Below, piece by piece: positions 7,794 to 16,656 of a DNA stretch of 64,000 bases (position 1 is its first letter; each line of letters begins with the position of its first letter). Below the pieces are notes generated by a model that worked only from the letters and a program-made list of their open reading frames with translations, was not told where the DNA came from and did no database searches. The stretch covers positions 103,268 to 167,267 of the forward strand of contig NZ_LMUJ01000060.1 in the NCBI RefSeq assembly GCF_009765975.1, in the 5' to 3' direction. Origin of the DNA: Acidisphaera sp. S103 (GTDB lineage: Bacteria; Pseudomonadota; Alphaproteobacteria; Acetobacterales; Acetobacteraceae). The translations under genes were made by a program, and so were the position numbers.

Positions 7794-10700
7794 ATGAGCA
7801 TTTCGACGCCTTTCATTCAGCGGCCTATCGCTACCTCTCTGATGACGGCCGCGATCTTCCTGGCCGGGCTGGTCGCGTACCCGCTGCTGCCGGTGGCACC
7901 GCTGCCGAACGTCGAGTTCCCGACGCTGACGGTCACCGCGCAGTATCCCGGCGCCAGTCCGGAAACGATGGCATCCACCGTCGCGACCCCGCTGGAGACC
8001 GAATTCGGCCAGATGCTGCCGGGTTTGGCGCAGATGACGTCCACAAGCGTTCTCGGGACAACCACGATCGCCCTACAGTTCGATCTTGGCACGAACCTGG
8101 GCAACGCCGAGACGCTGCTGCTGGAGGCGATCAACGCCGCCCAGGGCTCGCTGCCGAAGAATTTGCCCAGTCCGCCGACGTTCCGCGCGATCAATCCGTC
8201 CGACGCCCCGATCCTGATCCTGGCGATGCAATCGGACCAGGTGCCGATCACCGAAGTGGACAACTACGCCGAGAATATCGTCGAGCAGCAGATTTCGCAG
8301 CTTCCCGGCGTCGGTCAGGTGCTGGTGGTCGGCCAGCAGACCCCGGCGATCCGCGTCCAGGTCGATCCCGCTCGCCTGGCATCGATGGGGCTGACGATGG
8401 AGGACGTGCGCACCGTCCTGACCAACGCGACCGTGGATGATCCGAAGGGCAGCATCGACGGGCCGAAGCAATCGTTTGCGATCTATGCCAACGACCAACT
8501 GACGAAGGCAGAGCCTTACAACAAGGTCATCATCGGTTATCGCAATGGCGCCCCGATCCGGATCGGCGACGTTGGACGAGCGGTCGACGGGCCGCAGAAC
8601 CGTGAGCTGGAGGCTTGGACGAACGACAAGCCCTCGGTCCTTCTGCTGGTGTTCAAGCAGCCCAGCGCCAACGTCATTTCCACCGCCGACGGCGTGAAGG
8701 GTCGGCTAGAGACGCTGAAGGCCGACATCCCGCCCAATGTCCGGATGACCGTCATTTCCGACCGCACGCTGACGATCCGAGCCTCGGTGAACGATGTGGA
8801 GTTCACCCTGATGCTGGCGATCGGGCTGGTGGTGATGGTGATCTTCCTGTTCCTGCGCAACGTCTGGGCGACGCTGATCCCGAGCATCACGATACCCGTG
8901 GCGCTGGTCGGCACCCTGGGCATGATGTACTTGTGTGGCTTCAGCCTGGACAACCTGTCGCTGATGGGTCTGACCATCGCGGTCGGGTTCGTTGTCGATG
9001 ACGCCATCGTCATGCTGGAAAACATCTTCCGTCATATCGAAGAAGGCATGGGACCGGTGGAAGCGGCGTTGAAAGGCGCCGGCGAGATCGGCTTCACCAT
9101 CGTGTCGATCAGCTTCTCACTGATCGCGGTGTTCATTCCCTTGCTGCTGATGGGCGGCATCATCGGACGGCTGTTCCGCGAATTCGCCATCTGCGTATCG
9201 ATCACCATCGTGGTCTCGGCGCTGGTATCGCTGACGCTGACGCCGATGATGTGCTCACGGTTCCTGGCGCCTGAAGACCACAAGCACGGGCGTATCTACA
9301 ATCTGATCGAGGGTATGTTCGCAGGGATGCTCCGCTTCTACGAGCGGACATTGGATATCGCCCTGCGGTTCCGCTTCATCACGCTGATGGTTTTCATGGG
9401 CACGGTGGCGCTGACCGCGTTCCTCTACATCATCATCCCGAAAGGCTTCTTCCCGCTGCAGGACACCGGCATCATGATCGGCGTCACAGATGCGGCACAG
9501 GATATATCGTACGACCAGATGGCCATCCTGCAGCGCAAGGCAGCCGACGTGGTGAAGGCGGACCCCGCTGTCGACTCGGTCGTGTCCGCGATCGGCGCGG
9601 GCACCGGCGGCCAGACAGGAAACGACGGCCGTATGTACATCACGCTGAAACCGTGGGACAAACGGTCCGCCAGCATCATGCAGGTGATCCGTCGGATCGA
9701 CCAGAAGATGAAGCCGATCGGCGGCATAAGGCTGTTTCTGCAACCCATCCAGGACGTCCGGGTCGGTGCCCGCCTCGGCAGCGCGCAATACCAGTACACA
9801 CTGCAGGATTCGAACCAGGACGAGCTGAACCAGTGGGCGCCGAAGGTCCTGGCGAAAATGCAGAAGCTTCCGCTGCTGGCGGATGTGACCTCGGATCAGG
9901 AAAACTCCGGCACGACCGAAACGCTGACCTACGATCGCGACCAGGCCTCCCGCTTCGGCGTTCAGCCGGCGACGATCGACGCCATCCTGTATGATGCCTT
10001 CGGCCAGCGCGAGGTGGCGCAGTATTTCACCGGCAACAAGGCCTACTACATCATCCTGGAAGCCACGCCGGCTGAGTACGGCAGCCTGTCAACGCTGCAG
10101 AAACTGTATGTGCATTCCTCGTCAGGTGCGATGGTGCCGCTCTCGACGCTGGTGCATCAGACGACCGTCCCGGTGCAGCCGCTGGCGATCAATCACCAGA
10201 GTCAGTTCCCGTCCGTGACGATTTCGTTCAACCTCGCGGGCAACGCAGCGTTGGGACAGGCCGTGACCCAGATCGAAGGCGTGGAGGCGTCGATGGGCCT
10301 GCCCGCCACGGTACAAGGCAGCTTCCAGGGCACGGCGCAGGCGTTCCAATCGTCGCTGAGCACCGAACCCTATCTGGTCGCGGCCGCCCTGGTCACCGTG
10401 TACATCATCCTGGGCATCCTGTATGAGAGCTACGTCCTGCCGCTGACGATCCTTTCGACCCTGCCGTCGGCCGGCGTGGGTGCGCTGCTGATGCTGCTGA
10501 TGTTTCATTACGAACTGACCGTGATCGCGCTTATCGGCATCATCCTGCTGATCGGGATCGTGAAGAAAAACGGGATCATGATGGTCGACTTCGCCATCAC
10601 GGCGGAACGGCGCGACGGGATGACTCCGCACCAGGCGATCCGGCAGGCCTGCCTGCTGCGCTTCCGACCGATCCTGATGACGACCATGGCGGCGATGCTG

Positions 10701-10922
10701 AGCGGTCTGCCGCTGATGCTGGAGAACGGTGCAGGGTCGGAACTGCGCAAGCCGCTCGGGTATGCGATGGTCGGCGGGCTGGCGCTGAGTCAGGTGCTGA
10801 CGCTCTATACGACGCCGGTGATCTATTTGTATCTCGATCGGATACAGCATTGGCTGGTGCCGCAGCGCCGGTCCGCCATACCCCGGCTGGCGGAGAAGAT
10901 GGGGGCGGCGACGGGGGACTGA
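7794..10922 (+). CDS. RND multidrug efflux pump (MdtB/MdtC/AcrB-like permease)
   Basis: 1042-residue inner-membrane proton/drug antiporter of the HAE1-RND family, full length. The N-terminus (ISTPFIQRPIATSLMTAAIF) is typical of the MdtBC branch. The proton-relay Asp pair is in VGFVVDDAIVMLENIF and the relay Lys in GIVKKNGIMMVDFA. Two large periplasmic loops flank the duplicated 6-helix halves. It forms a two-gene unit with the adaptor upstream. The family exports hydrophobic drugs, bile salts or metabolites; the actual substrate cannot be inferred. No regulator is adjacent. Confidence 0.93.
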   Translation: MSISTPFIQRPIATSLMTAAIFLAGLVAYPLLPVAPLPNVEFPTLTVTAQYPGASPETMASTVATPLETEFGQMLPGLAQMTSTSVLGTTTIALQFDLGTNLGNAETLLLEAINAAQGSLPKNLPSPPTFRAINPSDAPILILAMQSDQVPITEVDNYAENIVEQQISQLPGVGQVLVVGQQTPAIRVQVDPARLASMGLTMEDVRTVLTNATVDDPKGSIDGPKQSFAIYANDQLTKAEPYNKVIIGYRNGAPIRIGDVGRAVDGPQNRELEAWTNDKPSVLLLVFKQPSANVISTADGVKGRLETLKADIPPNVRMTVISDRTLTIRASVNDVEFTLMLAIGLVVMVIFLFLRNVWATLIPSITIPVALVGTLGMMYLCGFSLDNLSLMGLTIAVGFVVDDAIVMLENIFRHIEEGMGPVEAALKGAGEIGFTIVSISFSLIAVFIPLLLMGGIIGRLFREFAICVSITIVVSALVSLTLTPMMCSRFLAPEDHKHGRIYNLIEGMFAGMLRFYERTLDIALRFRFITLMVFMGTVALTAFLYIIIPKGFFPLQDTGIMIGVTDAAQDISYDQMAILQRKAADVVKADPAVDSVVSAIGAGTGGQTGNDGRMYITLKPWDKRSASIMQVIRRIDQKMKPIGGIRLFLQPIQDVRVGARLGSAQYQYTLQDSNQDELNQWAPKVLAKMQKLPLLADVTSDQENSGTTETLTYDRDQASRFGVQPATIDAILYDAFGQREVAQYFTGNKAYYIILEATPAEYGSLSTLQKLYVHSSSGAMVPLSTLVHQTTVPVQPLAINHQSQFPSVTISFNLAGNAALGQAVTQIEGVEASMGLPATVQGSFQGTAQAFQSSLSTEPYLVAAALVTVYIILGILYESYVLPLTILSTLPSAGVGALLMLLMFHYELTVIALIGIILLIGIVKKNGIMMVDFAITAERRDGMTPHQAIRQACLLRFRPILMTTMAAMLSGLPLMLENGAGSELRKPLGYAMVGGLALSQVLTLYTTPVIYLYLDRIQHWLVPQRRSAIPRLAEKMGAATGD

Positions 10923-10977
10923 CCGACGGTTTGGCGTTGACCCAAACGAGCGACCGCAGCGCTAATACTCCGTTCGT

Positions 10978-12333
10978 GTGGCGGAGAGGGCTGCGATCGT
11001 GGGTTCCGATGACAACAACACGTCCGACACCATGCCGGCATCCGCTGGAGAGATCGTCGAGCAGGCGATCACGCTCCATGAGCAGAACCGGCTGGCGGAA
11101 GCCGAAGCTCTCTACACAGCCGCGCTGTCGCTTGAGTCCGGACATGCCGGCGCGTTGACCCGTCTGGGTTTGCTCCGCTTGCAGCAGAACAGACCCCAGG
11201 AGAGCGCCACGCTGCTGCGGCGGGCGATCGAGCAGGCGCCGGATTCGGCCGAGGCGCATTCCCATCTTGGCGCCGCGCTGCAAAATCTTGGGTCGCACGA
11301 AGCGGCGCTCGCTTCACTTGACCGGGCGCTGGCACTGGCGCCGGAGTCCACGGAAGCGATGCGACGCCGCGCGCACACCTTGCATGCGCTCGGTCGTGGC
11401 ATGGAGGCGATCGCGGGCTATGAGACGCTGCTGGCGATAGAACCAGCCAATGGCCTTGCCCAACTGGGGCTGGCGACCGTTCTCGCGGTAGCCGATCGCG
11501 AAGAAGAGGCGTTCGTGCGCTACCGGAACGCGGCCGGTGCGAACCCCGCGCTGATCGAGCCGTTGTCGCATGCCCTTGCGGTCTTCGCGCATCGTCACCC
11601 AGGCGTGGCGCAGGCGGCCATGGGGCGGATCAACCAGTACATCGGGATGTTCCTGACCAACCATGCCAATCCCCGGATGGGCATTTATCCGGGGCTGACT
11701 TCGGCACCGTTTCATGATCCGGCGCGATTGCCGGGCGCTTTGGCACTGGAACGCGACTACGCGGTCATTCGCGCCGAGGTCGATGGCCTGGCCGCCTCGG
11801 CGTTTCAGCCCGAGGCGGAAAACCGGATGGGCCGAACGGGGTGGGACATCTTCCCGTTCTACGAACGAGGCCGCAAAAACGAGGAGAACTGTGCCCGTTG
11901 CCCCACGATCACCCGGGTTATCGAAGGCTCCAACACCGTGCGGACGATGGCTGGGTTGCTCTACGTCTCCAAGCTGAAACCCGGGATGCATATCGAACCG
12001 CACACGGGGCCGACGAACCTGCGGCTGCGGTGTCACCTGGGGATCAGGATTCCGGACGGTGACTGCGGCCTGACGGTCGGCGGCGAAACGCGGCGTTGGC
12101 AGGAGGGGAAGTGCCTGGTCTTCGACGATTCGCTGGAACACGAGGCGTGGAACCGCACGTTGGAGCCGCGGATCGTGCTGATTGTCGATTTATGGCATCC
12201 GGATCTGACCCCGGCGGAGATCACCTATCTGGAGGGGCTGCACCGGTTCGCATCCTATCAGGCGGTGAGCCTGAACCGATACTGGACGGAAAACGCCGAG
12301 GCTCGGTCCAAAATGCGGCGGCAGTACGATTGA
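10978..12333 (+). CDS. TPR-repeat protein fused to an aspartyl/asparaginyl beta-hydroxylase domain
   Basis: 451 residues from a GTG start at 10978, or 433 from the in-frame ATG at 11032. Residues about 25-190 form tandem TPRs (LYTAALSLESGHAGALTRLG, AHSHLGAALQNLGSHEAALA). Residues about 230-430 match the 2-oxoglutarate/Fe(II) aspartyl beta-hydroxylase fold (PF05118). Iron ligands are likely the His in MHIEPHTGPTNLRLR and the His in LEHEAWN, with a 2-oxoglutarate-binding Arg in EPRIVLIVDLWHP. The same order of TPRs and hydroxylase domain occurs in animal AspH. Expected reaction: hydroxylation of Asp/Asn side chains, or of a small or lipid-linked substrate. It stands alone after the RND pump. 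Domain calls are solid; the substrate is unknown. Confidence 0.82.
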   Translation: MAERAAIVGSDDNNTSDTMPASAGEIVEQAITLHEQNRLAEAEALYTAALSLESGHAGALTRLGLLRLQQNRPQESATLLRRAIEQAPDSAEAHSHLGAALQNLGSHEAALASLDRALALAPESTEAMRRRAHTLHALGRGMEAIAGYETLLAIEPANGLAQLGLATVLAVADREEEAFVRYRNAAGANPALIEPLSHALAVFAHRHPGVAQAAMGRINQYIGMFLTNHANPRMGIYPGLTSAPFHDPARLPGALALERDYAVIRAEVDGLAASAFQPEAENRMGRTGWDIFPFYERGRKNEENCARCPTITRVIEGSNTVRTMAGLLYVSKLKPGMHIEPHTGPTNLRLRCHLGIRIPDGDCGLTVGGETRRWQEGKCLVFDDSLEHEAWNRTLEPRIVLIVDLWHPDLTPAEITYLEGLHRFASYQAVSLNRYWTENAEARSKMRRQYD

Positions 12334-12458
12334 CCGGACGGGATCGTCCATGGGGCTGGCATGGAAAACAGGTTCGGTGGCGGAAGACCGATCGTTGCGG
12401 CCGGCGGAGTGCTTTCGGGGCCACCAGCCGCAACGATTACGCGATTTCGCAGCGCCGC

Positions 12459-13091
12459 TCAGGCCTTGCGGCGGAAGCGGCGAGCCACGCCAGATGCGAG
12501 CATCCCGACGCCCAGGATCGTCAATGTCGCCGGTTCGGGAAGAAGAGGGTCCGGCTCGTAGGGGTTCAGCGTGGTAGGCCCGCTGAGATCGAGCGGGCCT
12601 ACCACGGCGAAATAGTCGCTGTCGCCCGACGGCAGGCCGCCGTTGGCGAAGTTCACCGTCCCGGCCTCGGCACCCGCGCTTCCGGTGATGGCGGTGAAAT
12701 AGACGTCCGGACCACCAAACCCGGTCGTGTCGGGATTGTCGCCGGTTGGGGTGACACCGTCGCCGTCGAATCCGTCAATGCCGTTGACGGTGAAATCGAA
12801 AATGTCGCCGTAGGACGTGATGTTGAAGCTGCTGATCGGACCATTGGTGTAGTTGTTGACACCGATAAGCGTGTCACCCTCGGCGTCATATGGGCTGCCC
12901 GACGGGCCTGTTGATTCCGTGATGCTGCCGTCGGAATTGAAATTGATGTACAAATTGCAGCCCGCCGTCGCCGCACCCACCACGGGGCATGTTTCGTCAG
13001 ATGACAGACCGGGTTCCGCTCTGGCTGGAATCGCGGCGGCGGCAAGACCCGCGGACGCGACCGCTACCATAAGGATAGCAGAGATTTTCAC
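12459..13091 (-). CDS. PEP-CTERM sorting-domain exported protein
   Basis: 210-residue secreted protein with an N-terminal signal peptide (MKISAILMVAVASAGLAAAA, cleavage near ARAEP). The middle is rich in Asp/Gly/Ser beta-strand sequence with no recognised domain, and the C-terminus is a classic PEP-CTERM signal (LLPEPATLTILGVGMLASG then ARRFRRKA). The family is processed by an exosortase and usually linked to exopolysaccharide or the cell surface. No exosortase gene is in this window. The two cysteines near the mature N-terminus (DETCPVVG, AGCNLY) could form a disulfide. Isolated gene; function unknown. Confidence 0.85.
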   Translation of the reverse strand: MKISAILMVAVASAGLAAAAIPARAEPGLSSDETCPVVGAATAGCNLYINFNSDGSITESTGPSGSPYDAEGDTLIGVNNYTNGPISSFNITSYGDIFDFTVNGIDGFDGDGVTPTGDNPDTTGFGGPDVYFTAITGSAGAEAGTVNFANGGLPSGDSDYFAVVGPLDLSGPTTLNPYEPDPLLPEPATLTILGVGMLASGVARRFRRKA

Positions 13092-13590
13092 TGTTTTGCC
13101 CCCTCCAAATCCGACCAGTCCGATCGTGACGGTTCAGCAAGCAAACCTTATGCCATCGCAATTATTTCTTTGTTTACAATTATATACAATGTAAGGTTTT
13201 TGTTACCATCGTTGCGGATGTAAAATTTTCCGACATAATGCCTTTTGTCAAAAATAGCCGAACGCCAGCCGAAGCGAACGGGATCGGTGGGGCCGTGGGG
13301 CCTAATTCCCTTGTTCCGGGGGGTGAGTTCTCGCCGGCGATCATGCGTTGATTTACATTGAAACTGACTTGCCGGCGCCTTCCCCCACCGTGTCGGATTA
13401 AAACGGGGTACGTTATGATGTCCGGTGCCCCCGCCACGGCGCCGTGAATATGGGCTGGGCAGCACTATCGGGCAGAGAAACGATCTGGCCGCCGCCCCCC
13501 CGTGAGAACACAATTCTGTAGCGTATCACTGGATGGACGGATCGGCGTGCCCGGCTTATTGGGGCGAAAGACAACCCGCATGAGGATGCC
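13092..13590. other. Intergenic region, no supported gene
   Basis: About 500 bases between the divergent PEP-CTERM and maleylacetoacetate isomerase genes. An AT-rich patch near 13158-13208 (TTACAATTATATACAATGTA) is a plausible promoter region for the PEP-CTERM gene. Open frames here have no protein-like composition. Confidence 0.5.
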
Positions 13591-14247
13591 ATGGCCGCCT
13601 ACGAACTTTATGCTTTCTGGCGCAGTTCGGCCGCATACAGGGTCCGGGTCGCGCTCACCCTCAAGGGGCTTTCGGCGGAGGAGCACGCGATCGATCTCGA
13701 TGCAGGTGACCAGTACGGCGACGCTTTCCGAACGATCAACCCGTTGGCAGCGGTCCCGGCGCTGATCGTGCCGGGCCATCCGCCGCTGACGCAATCGCTG
13801 GCGATCCTGGAATATCTGGATGAAACCGTGCCCAATCCACCCTTGCTGCCGGCCGATCCGCTGGGCCGAGCGCGGGTGCGCTCGATCGCCGCGGGGCTGG
13901 CGGCGGATACGCATCCGCTGGTCGTGCCACGGGTACGACGCTACCTGACGACTATCGGCGGCTTCGACCAGGCGGCCTGGCGGGCGTGGCAGATCCAGTG
14001 GTTCACCACCGGGTTGCAGGGGCTGGAGCGACGCCTGGCGACAGACGCCGGAACCGGCCTCTATTGCCACGGCGATACGGTCACCGTCGCCGATATTCTG
14101 CTGATGAGCATCGTCGCGGTGATGCGGATGTTCAACATTGCCATCGCCGACATCCCAACCATCGATCGCATCGTCGCGCTGTGCGAAACGCAGGAGGCGT
14201 TTGCCAGGGCGGCGCCGCTGAAGCAGACGGGTGCGCCGACGGCCTGA
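13591..14247 (+). CDS. maiA: Maleylacetoacetate isomerase (zeta-class glutathione S-transferase)
   Basis: 218-residue zeta GST that isomerises maleylacetoacetate to fumarylacetoacetate in tyrosine/homogentisate breakdown, using glutathione as cofactor. The N-terminal thioredoxin-like domain has the zeta signature YAFWRSSAAYRVRVAL (the family's SSxxxRVR motif) and the glutathione-contact segment NPLAAVPAL...LTQSLAILEYL. The all-helical C-terminal domain includes YCHGDTVTVADILLM. Length is normal. Upstream hmgA and fahA partners are not in the window, so a stand-alone GST role is possible. Start at 13591 (ATGGCCGCCTACGAA). Confidence 0.87.
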   Translation: MAAYELYAFWRSSAAYRVRVALTLKGLSAEEHAIDLDAGDQYGDAFRTINPLAAVPALIVPGHPPLTQSLAILEYLDETVPNPPLLPADPLGRARVRSIAAGLAADTHPLVVPRVRRYLTTIGGFDQAAWRAWQIQWFTTGLQGLERRLATDAGTGLYCHGDTVTVADILLMSIVAVMRMFNIAIADIPTIDRIVALCETQEAFARAAPLKQTGAPTA

Positions 14248-14279
14248 CCGCTCGCCCCCGGAAGTAGGATGTTTACACC

Positions 14280-15665
14280 TTAGGCTGGCGGCCGGGACGG
14301 TGCGGCCTTTGCCAGCGTCGCCAGATATTCCGCCAGTTTCTCGGTCTGCCGGCGGATGTCCGGTACGGCGGTCATCTCCCAGAATGTGCCCTTGGTGACC
14401 GGGCCGACCGCGAACAGCCGGCGGGAGATCGCGCCGTCCTTGTTCAGCAGGGCGCAGTTGCCGGTGACGTCGAGGCCGAGCCGCAATGGGTCGGGCCGAG
14501 CCACGCCGTCATGCAGCAGCCCGCGGATCAGGGGATCGGGAATCCGGTCGTAGTCCGCGCCGGGGCCGGCGCAATTGACGACGCGGGCAACCTCGATCGG
14601 TACCAGCTTGTCGTTCTGACGAGGCCGGTAGAGTACCTCCGCCCGGTCGCCGTCGATCATGTACTGGCGCACCCGTCCGACCAGGATACGCAACTGGCCG
14701 CTGGCGCGCGCGGCGTCGATCCGATCGGCGACCTGCCCTGCCACGCGGTGACGGTGCACATCCCACCATGGCCGCAAATGCCGCAGGAAACGCCGGCGAT
14801 CCGGCAGGGACATGGTCTGCCACATATCGACGGTGAACGGCCGCATCTCATCGATGATCGGTTGCCAACCGCTACCCTCGGCGATGGCACGCGCGCTTTC
14901 CTTGCGCAAAAACCGCGTCAGGGCGTTTACCGCTGTCGGGAACGGTTCATGTTCCGGGGCGGGTGTCGGCACCGATGCGTGCCGGCGCGGCAGCAGGCCC
15001 CGGCGTGACAGGGCATGGATCGGCCCGCGATGGCCTTGGTCCAGCAACGAATTGACCGCATCCACCGTGGTCAGCCCGGTACCGAGCAGCAGGATCGGCG
15101 CATCCGGATCCAGATCCGTCAGGGCGTCGGGTGCCCATGGGTCCGGCCGATAGAACGGCGAGTCGTAGAAGCCGGTATCCGCCACCGGCACCGGCGCCGG
15201 CGGGAAATTACCGGTCGCCAGCACCGCGAAATCGGCCTGGATCGTGCGATCGCGGTCCAGGCGCAGCAACAGCGGACGGGTGCTGCGGTCCAGGCCGATG
15301 ACATCGCCCTTTACCAGTTCCAGGCGGTCTCGGCCGCTGCGCTTGATCTCGTCATTCAGCAGCGCGCGGATATAGGCCCCGAAGGCCCGGCGCGGCGCGA
15401 ATGTCCCGGGGCCGGCGTTTTCGCCCTCCGGTTGGCTGGTCAGCCAGTCCAGGAAATTGTTCGGCTGGTCGTGGAACGCGCTCATGCGGGCGGCCGGCAC
15501 GTTCAGAATGTGGCTGGGGTTGCCGGTGGCATAGGCCAGGCCGCGGCCGAACTGGCTGTTGCGCTCGATCAGCACAAGGCGGATGGGCGGCGGACAGTGG
15601 CGCAGCAGGTGCAGCGACAGCAATGTGCCGCTGAAGCCGGCGCCGATAATGGCGATGGTTGTCAT
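14280..15665 (-). CDS. FAD/NAD(P)-binding protein (NAD_binding_9 family)
   Basis: 461-residue flavoprotein-like oxidoreductase. The N-terminal dinucleotide fold is IAIIGAGFSGTLLSLHLLRH, followed by the NAD_binding_9 (PF13454) hallmarks FGRGLAYATGNPSHILNVPA and ARMSAFHDQPNNFLDWL. A second nucleotide motif is ILLLGTGLTTVDAVNSLLDQ, and the C-terminal part contains RVVNCAGPGADYD. The family resembles HI-type hydroxylase/N-monooxygenase folds, but its reaction is not established. Start at 15665, directly at the Rossmann fold; the longer frame upstream is not protein-like. It probably follows the 77-residue gene 34 bases upstream as an operon. Confidence 0.8.
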   Translation of the reverse strand: MTTIAIIGAGFSGTLLSLHLLRHCPPPIRLVLIERNSQFGRGLAYATGNPSHILNVPAARMSAFHDQPNNFLDWLTSQPEGENAGPGTFAPRRAFGAYIRALLNDEIKRSGRDRLELVKGDVIGLDRSTRPLLLRLDRDRTIQADFAVLATGNFPPAPVPVADTGFYDSPFYRPDPWAPDALTDLDPDAPILLLGTGLTTVDAVNSLLDQGHRGPIHALSRRGLLPRRHASVPTPAPEHEPFPTAVNALTRFLRKESARAIAEGSGWQPIIDEMRPFTVDMWQTMSLPDRRRFLRHLRPWWDVHRHRVAGQVADRIDAARASGQLRILVGRVRQYMIDGDRAEVLYRPRQNDKLVPIEVARVVNCAGPGADYDRIPDPLIRGLLHDGVARPDPLRLGLDVTGNCALLNKDGAISRRLFAVGPVTKGTFWEMTAVPDIRRQTEKLAEYLATLAKAAPSRPPA

Positions 15666-15699
15666 GTGAGATTGTCCTCGATACGGGCGGCGCGCCGGA

Positions 15700-15933
15700 T
15701 TAGCCGCGGGCAAGGGTTGGGGGTGGAATCTCGCAATATGGTTCCAGGATCGCTCGGCCGAACGGGGCGAGGCGCTCAAGCTCGATCCATTCGGAGGCGA
15801 TATCGCGCCCGGCCGGCCCGAACGACCGTTGTACCAACGCCTGGTTGCCACCAATCAGGAATTTGCCGAGGCCGATGACGAGGCCCACATCGCCGGTATC
15901 GGTACGATGGACGGTCTGTCCCAGTTCAATCAT
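15700..15933 (-). CDS. Small conserved-looking protein of unknown function (77 aa)
   Basis: Starts MIELGQTVHRTDTGDVGLVIG and is preceded by a strong GGAGGGG Shine-Dalgarno five bases from the ATG, which fixes the start over longer upstream frames. It has no signal peptide or membrane helix and no cysteine cluster. The composition suggests a small beta-rich soluble domain (GKFLIGGNQALVQRSFGPAGRD). It precedes the NAD_binding_9 gene by 34 bases and diverges from the Rrf2 regulator gene, so it may be under that regulator's control. I do not recognise the family. Confidence 0.55.
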   Translation of the reverse strand: MIELGQTVHRTDTGDVGLVIGLGKFLIGGNQALVQRSFGPAGRDIASEWIELERLAPFGRAILEPYCEIPPPTLARG

Positions 15934-16057
15934 GATCCCCTCCAATTTTTCGTTGGGTCGTGCCGGTTGCTCCATTGCACCGGACGCATGCCTGCCGCGA
16001 CAGGCGTCCGGCCGCGCCGTGCTTGCCAAGTCTGCCTCCCTTCTTTTACATACTTAG

Positions 16058-16074
16058 CCGATAGGGATTATCGG
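16058..16074. promoter_or_regulatory. 17-bp perfect inverted repeat, candidate Rrf2-type operator
   Basis: CCGATA-GGGAT-TATCGG lies in the divergent region between the 77-aa gene (start 15933) and the Rrf2 regulator (start 16179). Its symmetry and position fit an autoregulatory operator; the link to the Rrf2 protein is inference. Confidence 0.45.
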
Positions 16075-16178
16075 ACATCGATGGGGCGGCTTGTCAACAA
16101 GGAATTCACGGCCTTGCGGACCCGGCCGCGTTGCGATGAAAGGTTGACCCATGATGGCCACGCGGGCAGATCAAACGA

Positions 16179-16652
16179 ATGTTATCAAGCAAGGGAAAAT
16201 ACGCCGTCCGAGCCGCAACCATGCTTGCGGAGCGGTTCCCGTGCGACGGCTGGACCCCGACATTCGAGATCGCGGAGCGGGAACATATCCCCCGTAAATT
16301 CCTGGAAGCGATCCTGGTTCAGTTGCGCGACGGCGGTGTCGTCGAGAGCCACCGCGGGGCACAGGGCGGCCATCGTCTGTCGCGCGATCCTGATACGATA
16401 TCGGTGGCCGACATCATCCGGATCATCGATGGGCCGCTGGCGTTGACTCCGTGCGCCAGCGTGACGCGGTTTCGTCCTTGCCTGGATTGTGCCGACATCA
16501 AGGCTTGCCGGATGCAGCATCTGATGCGGAAGGCGCGCGATGCGGTGGCGGGGGTGTTGGAGAATTGCTCGCTGATCAGCCTGGCGGAGAGTCAGGACGC
16601 GGGCTCTGCCCGCACCCGCGAAGGGCCACCGGCCCTTCGATCCCATCCATAG
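16179..16652 (+). CDS. Rrf2-family transcriptional regulator with a four-cysteine cluster
   Basis: 157-residue winged-helix regulator (LSSKGKYAVRAATMLAERF, IPRKFLEAILVQLRDGGVV, wing SHRGAQGGHRLSRD). Cysteines C92, C101, C104 and C110 lie where IscR/NsrR-type proteins bind Fe-S clusters, but the spacing (Cx8Cx2Cx5C) differs from IscR (Cx5Cx5C). A redox, iron or sulfur signal is therefore likely but unproven. The last 15 residues are encoded by the terminal hairpin sequence and are probably not conserved. No isc/suf genes are adjacent, so it is not obviously IscR. Confidence 0.85.
   Translation: MLSSKGKYAVRAATMLAERFPCDGWTPTFEIAEREHIPRKFLEAILVQLRDGGVVESHRGAQGGHRLSRDPDTISVADIIRIIDGPLALTPCASVTRFRPCLDCADIKACRMQHLMRKARDAVAGVLENCSLISLAESQDAGSARTREGPPALRSHP
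16619..16639. terminator. Hairpin between convergent Rrf2 and symporter genes
   Basis: Stem CGAAGGGCC / GGCCCTTCG with loop ACC, overlapping the 3' end of the Rrf2 coding sequence. There is no U-run on either strand, so it is at most a weak bidirectional stop. Confidence 0.4.
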
Positions 16653-16656
16653 GGGG

